A stretch of 64,000 nt of DNA from Flavobacterium pectinovorum (GTDB lineage Bacteria > Bacteroidota > Bacteroidia > Flavobacteriales > Flavobacteriaceae): NCBI RefSeq assembly GCF_006438875.1, contig NZ_RCZH01000002.1, positions 35,855 through 99,854 on the forward strand, read 5' to 3'. Below, piece after piece: positions 7,255-14,232 of this stretch. The translations under genes were made by a program, and so were the position numbers. Numbering within the stretch: the first letter of the stretch is position 1; every line of letters starts with the position of its first letter. Below the pieces are notes generated by a model. It had not been told where the DNA came from, did no database searches, and saw nothing but the letters and a program-made list of their open reading frames with translations.

Positions 7255-8376
7255 ATGACCCTAGCCCAAGAATTTAATAGTTTAAATGGTTTGATCGTTT
7301 CTCGCAAAACCTTAGAAGATTTACTTATTAAGGCTGAAAAGGAAAAAAACACGATCATATCAAAAAGAGTAATTAAGGTACTTCAGGCATTTAAAGATGA
7401 TACTTTTTTGATTGAAATAAACAATCTTGTTGAGCCATACGGTTTAAATGGTGTTAAGAAAGTCACTAAGAAAACACCCCTTAAAATCCCGATCACAAAT
7501 CTGTTTGAGGTTTATACAAATAAAAACAAAAAACGTACTAAAGTCATAAAAAAAGCGCCAGTGACCAAAGCTGTTACAAAGCCCATGATAAAAAAGAATA
7601 CAGTTGTAAAAAGTATTGCAAAGCCCATTGCAAAGGAAAAAATAGTTGTTGCAAAGCCAAATCTTAATAAAAATTCCTTAGCCTATAAAATGGCTAACAA
7701 ACCTAAAAACGTTAACTATTTCAAGATTGATAATAAAGATATATCAGACTTTTTAGGAAAAATTGAAATTCAGGAAAAAGAAAGCGTTGTAATCACATTA
7801 ACAGGCGGTCAGGGATCAATGAAAACGAGAATGTGTTTTCAGTTCATTAATACTTTTGCTCAAAATTACAAGGTGGGTCATGCCAGTATCGAAGAGCATC
7901 CCGAAAGTACATTGTATTATGACAAAGCAAATGAGTACCTGAACAATCAGGCTTTGATTGATACCGAAGCACCTGTAATAAAAAGCGTTGCAGATTTAGA
8001 TAAACTGATTAGAAATAATGATGTCATTGTAATTGACAGTTTCTCTAAAATGCAGGAAATGCAAAAAGGTTTTGAAGTTGACAAGGATTTAAGAAAGAAA
8101 TACAACGGGAAGTTATTCATTGTCATTTTTCAGCAAACAACAGACGGTAAAATGCGTGGAGGTTCTAAAAGTCAATTTGATGCAGATGTTGTTTTATTTA
8201 CGGAAAAGAAATCAGACTATAGAGAGAATTACATTTTTGCGGATAAAAACCGTTACCAAAGCAAACCGCTTGACACCTTAAAGTTTAATATTTTCAATAA
8301 AAAACTTGTCTCGATTCAGGCTGAGAATCGCACAGAATCAAAAACAAAGAAGAAATTATCGTTCACGGTAAATTAA
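7255..8376 (+). CDS. RecA/RadA-like P-loop ATPase, possible packaging or replication motor
   Basis: 373 residues. Residues 1-165 are a basic, Lys/Pro-rich extension and linker containing GLNG (63-66). The ATPase core begins near 175: Walker A GGQGSMKT (184-191, with Met where Gly is usual before Lys), Walker B DVIVID (256-261), a QQTTDG segment (293-298), then RGGSKSQFDADVVLF and a ADKNRY segment (329-334). This order resembles RadA/DnaB-type RecA folds. It is the only motor-type protein seen in the element. A genome-packaging NTPase is attractive for a tailless virus, but a recombination or helicase-loading role is equally possible. Confidence 0.6.
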   Translation: MTLAQEFNSLNGLIVSRKTLEDLLIKAEKEKNTIISKRVIKVLQAFKDDTFLIEINNLVEPYGLNGVKKVTKKTPLKIPITNLFEVYTNKNKKRTKVIKKAPVTKAVTKPMIKKNTVVKSIAKPIAKEKIVVAKPNLNKNSLAYKMANKPKNVNYFKIDNKDISDFLGKIEIQEKESVVITLTGGQGSMKTRMCFQFINTFAQNYKVGHASIEEHPESTLYYDKANEYLNNQALIDTEAPVIKSVADLDKLIRNNDVIVIDSFSKMQEMQKGFEVDKDLRKKYNGKLFIVIFQQTTDGKMRGGSKSQFDADVVLFTEKKSDYRENYIFADKNRYQSKPLDTLKFNIFNKKLVSIQAENRTESKTKKKLSFTVN

Positions 8377-8385
8377 TAAAGTAAA

Positions 8386-8450
8386 AAGTAGATTTTTTTT
8401 TAATCCGGATGCTCATTTCTCCATGTTAATTTCAATAAAAAATCTACAAT
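8386..8450. repeat. Long-stem hairpin H2 of the element-specific family
   Basis: Arms GTAGATTTTTTTT (8388-8400) and AAAAAATCTAC (8437-8447) enclose a loop of about 36 nt that differs from the other copies except for a short CCGGAT-type core. It lies between the ATPase stop and the true start of the next gene. Confidence 0.75.
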
Positions 8451-8485
8451 TCAAAAATAATCATCAACTAAATCAATCAAAAAAC

Positions 8486-8728
8486 ATGAGAACAACGAAA
8501 AGAAAAACGACAGCTAAAAGAACAACTGCAAAAAAGCCAACTGTTAGAGGCTTAAAGAAAATTTGCAGTGGTGTTGTTAAAGCCACTGGATTAAAAGCAG
8601 ATGGCACACTCAAAAAAGGTTACAAATACATAGCAGGAGGAAAAATTGTAAAAGTAACCCCGAAACCAGTTGCGAAAAAGAAACCAGTAGCAAAGAAAAA
8701 GACCGTTAGAAAAACTAAAAAAAGATAA
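8486..8728 (+). CDS. Lysine-rich histone H1-like small protein
   Basis: 80 residues from ATG 8486. An upstream in-frame ATG at 8423 would run the gene through the hairpin repeat and is unlikely. Arg/Lys/Thr-rich N-terminus (RTTKRKTTAKRTTAKKPTV), a short folded core (GLKKICSGVVKATGLKADG), and a C-terminal tail with KPVAKKK repeats. It resembles HC1/H1-like DNA-condensing proteins and basic virion proteins. Probable role: binding or compacting viral DNA (inference). It abuts the fibre gene with no gap. Confidence 0.6.
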   Translation: MRTTKRKTTAKRTTAKKPTVRGLKKICSGVVKATGLKADGTLKKGYKYIAGGKIVKVTPKPVAKKKPVAKKKTVRKTKKR

Positions 8729-9007
8729 ATGTCTGCTATAGTAAAATTCATAAAGGATGAAAAGGGAAATGTCTTGGTGTATAAAACCCAAGACAATTCC
8801 CTTTTGTGGTCAATAAACCCTGCGCAAAATGTGGTAAAAGACCCATCTAATAAAGAAACGTTTAAGATTCAGTCTGACGCTTCTTTTGGCAGGAATCCTT
8901 TTGTTTTAAAATACAAAGAGGTAGATTGCTTATTGTGTGAGCCTCCTATTGTCGCAACAAACTTTAATGATTTTTTGATAGAGCTATCAAGAAACTTTTT
9001 TTTTTGA
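8729..9007 (+). CDS. N-terminal part of an interrupted fibre gene
   Basis: 92 residues before a TGA at 9005-9007. The whole product aligns with the N-terminus of the gene at 11401: both start FIKD, carry G-x-V-x-V-Y-K, then L-N/S-I-N-P-A, V/I-I/V-K-D, N-P-F-V-L, L-C-E-P and F-L-I-E-L. In the paralogue the chain continues; here it stops directly after a run of ten T (8996-9005). With one T fewer the frame would pass into EISENGQSFQGVPIFQ and on into the repeat-rich fibre ending at 11381. So this is the attachment domain of one fibre split by a homopolymer frameshift, slippage site or sequence error. Confidence 0.75.
   Translation: MSAIVKFIKDEKGNVLVYKTQDNSLLWSINPAQNVVKDPSNKETFKIQSDASFGRNPFVLKYKEVDCLLCEPPIVATNFNDFLIELSRNFFF
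8996..9005 (+). other. T10 homopolymer at the fibre frame break
   Basis: Ten consecutive T. The upstream frame ends at TGA directly after the run. The other frame is open from the run through 11381. Such tracts are typical sites of phase variation by slipped-strand mispairing or of polymerase slippage, and also of sequencing error. Confidence 0.8.
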
Positions 9008-9074
9008 AATAAGCGAGAATGGGCAAAGCTTTCAGGGCGTTCCTATCTTTCAAAAAGTAGAAACATTTTCCGAA

Positions 9075-11381
9075 TTGATCTTAGGCGAAAATGTAGGCGA
9101 CATATCCTATGTTAGACAATCGCAAGGTACTTCTTGGTTGCCAAGTTCTTTAGGCGGTACATATTACCCCGAAGGTTGGTACTCTTGGGATGGTGTAAAA
9201 TGGATTTCTGATCGTAACGCAATAGCTAATGCAATCCATGAAATTATTTTAAAAAATGATTTAAGCGATTATTCTAATTTGTCGGTCAATCCTTTCTTGA
9301 GACAAAATGATTTATCAGGAACTTTGCCAATTAGCATTACAGGAAATGCAGAAACAGTAACTACAAACGCTAACTTAACAGGAGATGTTAGCAGTGTTGG
9401 CAATGTTGTTTCATTGCCCAGTACTAATGTTACCGCAAAATTATTGACAGGTTATCTTTCAAGTGCGGGTACAATAACACCAAACGATACCATTTTACTG
9501 GCGATAAATAAGTTAAACGGCAATGATGCTTTAAAAGCGCCTTTAGCTTCTCCCGCTTTTACAGGATCACCAACATTGCCAACGGGAACAACAGGCGTTA
9601 CCCAAGCAACTGGAAATAACACAACGGCTTTGGCGACAACTGCATTTGTTAATGCTGAAATAGCCAATGACACGCCAAGTAAAACAGGTGCGGGAGCGTC
9701 AGGAACTTGGGCGATCGGAATCACAGGAAATGCGGGAACGGTAACTACAAACGCTAACTTAACGGGTGATGTTACCAGTGTTGGCAATACCACCTCTTTA
9801 GCGAGTTCGGTTGTTACCTCGAAATTGTTGACGGGTTATGTTTCGGGTGCGGGCGTAATTGCATCAACCGATACGATTTTACAGGCTGTAAATAAATTAA
9901 ACGGTAATGATGCTTTAAAAGCACCTTTAGCTTCTCCCGCTTTCACAGGAGCGCCAACATTGCCAACAGGAACAATTGGCGTTACCCAAGCAACAGGAAA
10001 TAATACAACGGCTTTGGCGACAACGGCATTTGTTAATGCTGAAATAGCCAACGACGCACCAAGTAAAACAGGTTCGGGAGCGTCAGGAACTTGGGCGATC
10101 GGAATCACGGGAAATTCGGGAACGGTAACTACAAACGCTAACTTAACGGGTGATGTTACCAGTGTTGGCAATACGACTTCACTCGCCAGTTCAATTGTTA
10201 CCTCAAAATTATTGACGGGTTATGTTTCAGGTGCGGGCGTTGTTGCACCAACCGATACGATTTTGCAGGCTGTAAATAAATTAAACGGTAATGATGCGTT
10301 AAAAGCGCCTTTAGCTTCTCCCGTTTTTACAGGAGCACCAACATTGCCAACGGGAACAATTGGCGTTACCCAAACAGCAGGGAACAACACAACGGCTTTA
10401 GCGACAACAGCATTTGTTAGTACGGAAATTGCTAATAATACTCCAACTAAAACGGGTTCGGGAGCGTCAGGAACTTGGGGAATTGGGATTACTGGAAATG
10501 CGGGAACAGTAACTACAAACGCTAACTTAACGGGTGATGTTACCAGTGTTGGTAATACGACTTCATTAGCCAGTTCAGTAGTGACCTCGAAATTATTGAC
10601 AGGTTATGTTTCGGGTGCGGGCGTTGTTGCGTCAACCGATACGATTTTGCAGGCTGTAAATAAACTAAATGGTAATGATGCTTTAAAAGCTCCTTTGGCT
10701 TCTCCCGCTTTCACAGGATCGCCAACATTGCCAACGGGAACAATAGGCACTACCCAAACCGCAGGAAATAACACAACGGCTTTAGCGACAACAGCATTTG
10801 TTAGTACGGAAATTGCGAATAATACCCCAACTAAAACAGGTTCGGGAGCGTCAGGAACTTGGGCGATCGGAATCACAGGAAATGCGGGAACAGTAACTAC
10901 AAACGCTAACTTAACGGGTGATGTTACCAGTGTTGGTAATACGACTTCATTAGCCAGTTCAGTAGTGACCTCGAAATTATTGACAGGTTATGTTTCGGGT
11001 GCGGGCGTTGTTGCGTCAACCGATACGATTTTGCAGGCTGTAAATAAACTAAATGGTAATGATGCTTTAAAAGCTCCTTTGGCTTCTCCCGCTTTCACAG
11101 GAGCGCCAACATTGCCAACGGGAACAATTGGTGTTACCCAAACAGCAGGAAATAACACAACGGCTTTGGCTACGACTGCATTTGTTACTACAGCCAATAA
11201 TCTTAAAGCGCCTGTAGCTGATCCAACATTTACGGGAGTAATCAAGATAAGCGCTTTGAATACTGCTCCTGCAAGCGCAATAGCCACAGGAGTACTGGGC
11301 GAAATCAGAATCACAGCAACTTTTATTTATATATGTACAGCAACCAATACATGGGTAAGATGTGCTTTAGCAACTTGGTAA
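9075..11381 (+). CDS. Repeat-rich host-binding fibre (main part of interrupted gene)
   Basis: The first possible start in this frame is a TTG at 9075 (768 residues), but the frame is open back to the T tract and the gene most likely begins at 8729. After a Trp-rich patch (about 9150-9210) the protein is built of nearly five 128-residue repeats rich in Gly, Thr, Ala and Asn, each with LKAPLASPAFTG and TGNNTTALATTAFV. The C-terminal unit ends IYICTATNTWVRCALATW, a closing pattern seen in phage tail fibres. No enzyme motif. It probably forms a trimeric receptor-binding fibre or spike. The DNA repeats may recombine and change fibre length. Confidence 0.75.
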   Translation: MILGENVGDISYVRQSQGTSWLPSSLGGTYYPEGWYSWDGVKWISDRNAIANAIHEIILKNDLSDYSNLSVNPFLRQNDLSGTLPISITGNAETVTTNANLTGDVSSVGNVVSLPSTNVTAKLLTGYLSSAGTITPNDTILLAINKLNGNDALKAPLASPAFTGSPTLPTGTTGVTQATGNNTTALATTAFVNAEIANDTPSKTGAGASGTWAIGITGNAGTVTTNANLTGDVTSVGNTTSLASSVVTSKLLTGYVSGAGVIASTDTILQAVNKLNGNDALKAPLASPAFTGAPTLPTGTIGVTQATGNNTTALATTAFVNAEIANDAPSKTGSGASGTWAIGITGNSGTVTTNANLTGDVTSVGNTTSLASSIVTSKLLTGYVSGAGVVAPTDTILQAVNKLNGNDALKAPLASPVFTGAPTLPTGTIGVTQTAGNNTTALATTAFVSTEIANNTPTKTGSGASGTWGIGITGNAGTVTTNANLTGDVTSVGNTTSLASSVVTSKLLTGYVSGAGVVASTDTILQAVNKLNGNDALKAPLASPAFTGSPTLPTGTIGTTQTAGNNTTALATTAFVSTEIANNTPTKTGSGASGTWAIGITGNAGTVTTNANLTGDVTSVGNTTSLASSVVTSKLLTGYVSGAGVVASTDTILQAVNKLNGNDALKAPLASPAFTGAPTLPTGTIGVTQTAGNNTTALATTAFVTTANNLKAPVADPTFTGVIKISALNTAPASAIATGVLGEIRITATFIYICTATNTWVRCALATW
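9333..11188 (+). repeat. 384-bp tandem repeats inside the fibre gene
   Basis: The segment coding LKAPLASP begins at 9528, 9912, 10296, 10680 and 11064, exactly 384 bp apart. The units differ at scattered positions, but the last two complete units are nearly identical, which points to recent duplication or gene conversion. Confidence 0.9.
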
Positions 11382-11400
11382 TTAATAAAAATAAACAAAA

Positions 11401-12237
11401 ATGAGTGTAAATATTTTAAAATTTATAAAAGACGATCAGGGAAGCGTTAGGGTTTACAAAATAGCGGATAATACGTTATTAGCTTCATTAAATCCTGCCT
11501 CAAATATTATTAAAGATCGATCCCAAAAAGATTTCTTTATAATTCAGAATGAAAACGGGGAAAATCCTTTTGTTTTAAGTTACTTAGAAATTAGCAAATC
11601 ATTATGTGAGCCTGAAATTTACGCTGAGAATTTTAATGAGTTTCTAATTGAATTAGCCGATAAATTCTTTTACACTTCTGAAGGTTCTTCTAGTTCAATT
11701 CCTTCTCCACTGGCTGTAAATGTAATTAATTTCGACCCTTATTTGCATAAATATAAAAATCCTTATTTATGCGACGCAAGCTACTATGAACCAACCTACA
11801 ATCCTTTTATTGTTAGGCTTTCTATGATTTTTGACACGTCAATTAATGCAGATAGTTACAAGGTAATTAATAATGATTCTTTTAACAATCGAAGTATGCA
11901 TCAATTCAGTAATTTGAGTTATCCAGCCACACGAACGTATGATTTTTATACCTTTTTCAGATTCATGGATATGTATATAAAGTTTGCTCCACGCCCTAAT
12001 AATTTAGCAATAGTAGGAACTGGAAAAAGGATCACAGTTGAAATTTTTTTAGATGTAAGGACTAATGAGTTTTTTATAGCGCATCATCATACTAATTTAC
12101 CTCCACTTCAAGCCCCAAATTTTGAAATGCCAAAATTAAAGCAAGATGTAGCAAGTCCCGCAGAGAACGGAATAGAAATAAATCTCCCCGAATATTATTT
12201 GACTATAATGTTTGAATCTCCTTCGCAGGTTTCATAG
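11401..12237 (+). CDS. Second fibre-type protein with the same attachment domain
   Basis: 278 residues. Residues 1-92 are homologous to the product of 8729-9007 (FIKDDQGSVRVYK, SLNPASNIIKD, NPFVLSYLEI, LCEPEIYAENFNEFLIEL). A Ser-rich hinge follows (SEGSSSSIPSP) and then a unique beta-rich C-terminal domain of about 180 residues. The shared N-terminus is best explained as a common virion docking domain, with different C-terminal domains for receptor binding. It is the last gene of the rightward array, 19 nt after the first fibre. Confidence 0.65.
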   Translation: MSVNILKFIKDDQGSVRVYKIADNTLLASLNPASNIIKDRSQKDFFIIQNENGENPFVLSYLEISKSLCEPEIYAENFNEFLIELADKFFYTSEGSSSSIPSPLAVNVINFDPYLHKYKNPYLCDASYYEPTYNPFIVRLSMIFDTSINADSYKVINNDSFNNRSMHQFSNLSYPATRTYDFYTFFRFMDMYIKFAPRPNNLAIVGTGKRITVEIFLDVRTNEFFIAHHHTNLPPLQAPNFEMPKLKQDVASPAENGIEINLPEYYLTIMFESPSQVS

Positions 12238-12309
12238 TTTTTTGTTTTTAGTTAGAAAATCGTGTTACAGAAATGTAATGCGATTTTTTTTGTTTAAAAA
12301 ATAAGTGAA

Positions 12310-12374
12310 AAGTAGATTTTTTTGCTTGGCCAAAAGATCTGCAGAAACGAAGCTCGTTAAAAAAAGTCTACATT
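12310..12374. repeat. Long-stem hairpin H3, first of a tandem trio
   Basis: Arms GTAGATTTTTTTGC (from 12312) and TTAAAAAAAGTCTAC (to 12372), loop with CCAAAAGATCTGCAG and GAAGCTCG. Confidence 0.75.
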
Positions 12375-12395
12375 GCATTTAATAGGTAACTAATT

Positions 12396-12463
12396 AAATG
12401 TAGATTTTTATTCGTTTCTGGAAAAAGCGCCGGCACGGATCTGAGCGAAAAAAATCTACATTA
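12396..12463. repeat. Long-stem hairpin H4
   Basis: Arms AAATGTAGATTTTTATTCG and CGAAAAAAATCTACATT. The loop shares CTGGAAAAA and CACGGATCTGAG with H1. Starts 84 bp after H3. Confidence 0.8.
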
Positions 12464-12483
12464 CGTTTGCTTGGTAATTATTT

Positions 12484-12552
12484 AAATGTAGATTTTTTTG
12501 TGAACCTGGAAAAAGATCCGGAGCTGATATCTTGATTAAAAGTCTACATTTT
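12484..12552. repeat. Long-stem hairpin H5
   Basis: Arms AAATGTAGATTTTTTT and TTAAAAGTCTACATTTT. The loop has CCTGGAAAAAGATCCGGAG. Starts 88 bp after H4, so H3-H5 form a regular array. Confidence 0.8.
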
Positions 12553-12569
12553 GTTAATTTTAAGACCCT

Positions 12570-12745
12570 TATTTTTACCCCCCTATCCCCCAATGTTTAT
12601 AAATTTTTTAGCCAATGTTTATAAACAAAAACAGTCAAAAATTAGTTTGTAAACGTTTTGTAAACAGATTAAAACATTGACTAACAGCCATTTGTGTAAA
12701 TAAATTCAATTGTTTACAATGTTTACATTTTTTTTGTATACCGTA
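12570..12745. other. AT-rich region with repeated TGTTTATAAA/TGTAAAC words and a C-run
   Basis: The gap between the last rightward gene and the integrase holds a C-tract pair (ACCCCCCTATCCCCCAATG, about 12578-12596), two direct CCAATGTTTATAAA words (about 12591 and 12612), then TTTGTAAACG, TTTGTAAACAG and TTGTTTACAATGTTTACAT. These look like iterons or integrase/regulator binding sites near the right end. The repetition is visible; the role is inferred. Confidence 0.5.
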
Positions 12746-12767
12746 CCTTGGCGTGTTACTAATTAAT

Positions 12768-13940
12768 TTAAAATTTCACTTTTGCGTCTTTGATTGTTGC
12801 ATCACATCCGTTATTCCTTGGCGTGTATAATTCAGTTATTTTAATATCATAATGCCGGGCTTGGTCACGAACTTTTATTGCCGGAATCCCGCTGTTTAAT
12901 AAATCTGTAATTCCTGTATCTTTTAAAGAATAAAATTGATACTTACTTTCAAGACTCAAATCCTGTCTTAATTTTTCCCAAGCCGTTGCAATTTTTCTTA
13001 CTGGCATTTGCACCGAACCAGATTTAAAATTGTCGCTAGAAAAAAGGTAATCATTAGGCTTTGATTTTTCAAGGTGTTTTATTAAAAGAGGCAAAAACTG
13101 AGAAGGTATTGTTATTGTTTCGTCTTTTTTATTTTTAGAGATTTCCTCCGATAAAAAAATTGAACTATCTTCCAGATTAATGGCACTTACTTTAATTTTT
13201 CTTAATTCTGTATTTCTTATTAGACAAAAATAGGTTGTCATGCATAAAGTGTAAAAACTGTTGTCGTAAGACTGTAGTTTTTCCTGAACGGCATTTTTGA
13301 TTTGTACGGGTAAAATATTCCTCTTTTTAGGCGGTGATTTCATAGGCTGAATACCTGCCGTTGGATTTTCACTTAAAACGCCTCTACTGACCAAAAACTC
13401 ACAAAATAGCTTTATAAAATTCAGATGATTGTTTCTTGTGCGTGGAGAATTATTTCTATCAACATATCCCCAGTCCAAATACTGCACGCATATTTTTTTA
13501 TTTATCTCTATCGCAAAAGTAATTTTAATATGTTTTTCAATAAAAAACTGTTGAAATAAATTTAGATTAGAACTGTAGGTTCTCACAGTGTCTTCCCTTA
13601 TCACATTATCTTTTAGCTGCTTTTTTAATTGTTTCAAAAACGCATTGATTACATCCTGAAAAGTTTTATAATTCTTTCCAGTTTGTTCAAAAAATGGCGA
13701 CCACCCGGCCGACAACTTATTGTTTATTTCAAGAGTTATTTTTTTACCGTGTTTAAGTCTCTCGGTCTTATTACTAATTACCGGAACTCGCAAGCGTTGC
13801 AATTCCAATTTTCCGTTTACTGGGTTCTTTGCGTAATACACAATCACCCAATCTTTATTAGTTCGAAGTTCTGCGGGTTTATAATCTATAAAAGCAATGC
13901 TTTTATTACGTGTGGGAAGGTTTTTTTTTGAATTTGGCAT
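12768..13940 (-). CDS. Tyrosine recombinase (phage-type integrase)
   Basis: 390 residues, normal length for Bacteroidota phage integrases. N-terminal arm/core-binding domain with a SAM-like part (about 100-200). The C-terminal catalytic domain has the first Arg in LIRNTELRKI, an unusual YSLKDTGITDL box where H-x-x-R is expected, RHYDIKITELYTPR containing the His and the nucleophile Tyr372. Lys for the second Arg is, as far as I recall, not rare in Bacteroidota integrases; Asp instead of His after it is less usual. Transcribed away from the adjacent tRNA-Ser 3' end, where it probably integrates and excises the element. Confidence 0.9.
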   Translation of the reverse strand: MPNSKKNLPTRNKSIAFIDYKPAELRTNKDWVIVYYAKNPVNGKLELQRLRVPVISNKTERLKHGKKITLEINNKLSAGWSPFFEQTGKNYKTFQDVINAFLKQLKKQLKDNVIREDTVRTYSSNLNLFQQFFIEKHIKITFAIEINKKICVQYLDWGYVDRNNSPRTRNNHLNFIKLFCEFLVSRGVLSENPTAGIQPMKSPPKKRNILPVQIKNAVQEKLQSYDNSFYTLCMTTYFCLIRNTELRKIKVSAINLEDSSIFLSEEISKNKKDETITIPSQFLPLLIKHLEKSKPNDYLFSSDNFKSGSVQMPVRKIATAWEKLRQDLSLESKYQFYSLKDTGITDLLNSGIPAIKVRDQARHYDIKITELYTPRNNGCDATIKDAKVKF

Positions 13941-13985
13941 TTTTTTTTATGGCTTAAAAAACTCTCGCTTTTTAAACTATAACAA

Positions 13986-14004
13986 TTTGACACAAATTTG
14001 ACAC
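13986..14004 (-). promoter_or_regulatory. Paired TTTGACAC direct repeats upstream of the integrase
   Basis: TTTGACAC occurs at 13986-13993 and 13997-14004, 11 bp apart (one helical turn), between the integrase start and the tRNA terminator. Could be an integrase arm site or a regulator half-site pair. Confidence 0.4.
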
Positions 14005-14011
14005 GTACTTT

Positions 14012-14060
14012 TAAAAAAAAACTCGTTAACGCCATATATTATTGACGTTAACGGAGTTTT
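14012..14060 (-). terminator. Intrinsic terminator of tRNA-Ser at the element boundary
   Basis: Read on the minus strand directly after the tRNA: AAAACTCCGTTAACG, a 14-nt loop, CGTTAACGAGTTTTTTTTT. The stem is nearly perfect with a long U tail. It starts at the encoded CCA, so the element/host border is probably at or near this structure. Confidence 0.7.
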
Positions 14061-14149
14061 GGCAGAGAGGAAGGGATTCGAACCCTCGATACAGTTACCC
14101 ATATACTAGCTTTCCAGGCTAGCTCCTTAAACCACTCGGACACCTCTCT
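14060..14149 (-). tRNA. tRNA-Ser (anticodon GGA)
   Basis: On the minus strand the acceptor strands AGAGAGG and CCTCTCT pair, followed by discriminator G and an encoded CCA. The anticodon loop CTGGAAA sits between the stems CTAGC and GCTAG. A long variable arm (class II) is followed by a T arm with GGTTCGAATCCC. 90 nt including CCA. Its 3' end faces the integrase, the usual layout for a tRNA attachment site. Confidence 0.93.
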
Positions 14150-14232
14150 AATTAGGTTTGCAAATAACATAAAAAAAACTGAGGTAGAAAAACAAAATCA
14201 ACATTAGTTTAGAAGACTTTTGATTTTATTTT

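Larger units (their letters stand above)
1..14060. mobile_element. Right part of an integrated provirus-like element ending at tRNA-Ser
   Basis: A tyrosine integrase (12768-13940, minus) sits beside the 3' end of a tRNA-Ser gene. Everything to its left is a compact rightward array of about 20 small genes with a GH19 lysozyme, holin-like and spanin-like proteins, a RecA-like ATPase and repeat-rich fibres. No terminase, portal or tail gene is seen. Many products carry one N-terminal hydrophobic helix, as membrane proteins of tailless membrane-containing viruses often do. The left end is not in the window, so the att duplication and true size cannot be read. Element status is well supported; virus type is inference. 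Confidence 0.8.

Noticed and set aside
9333..11188. Tandem repeats considered as a CRISPR array
   Set aside because: The units are 384 bp, coding and in frame, with no short repeat/unique spacer pattern.
9452..11314. Four long open frames on the minus strand (starts near 9793, 10171, 10876, 11314)
   Set aside because: They are repeated antisense shadows of the 384-bp fibre repeats, rich in Pro/Val/Ala and without independent starts or context.
4364..12552. Element hairpins considered as integron attC sites or plain terminators
   Set aside because: No attC core sites or integron integrase, and the arms are AT-rich without the GC stem of a normal terminator; the role is left open.
13629..13931. 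Plus-strand open frame within the integrase
   Set aside because: Antisense of a complete integrase with catalytic residues.
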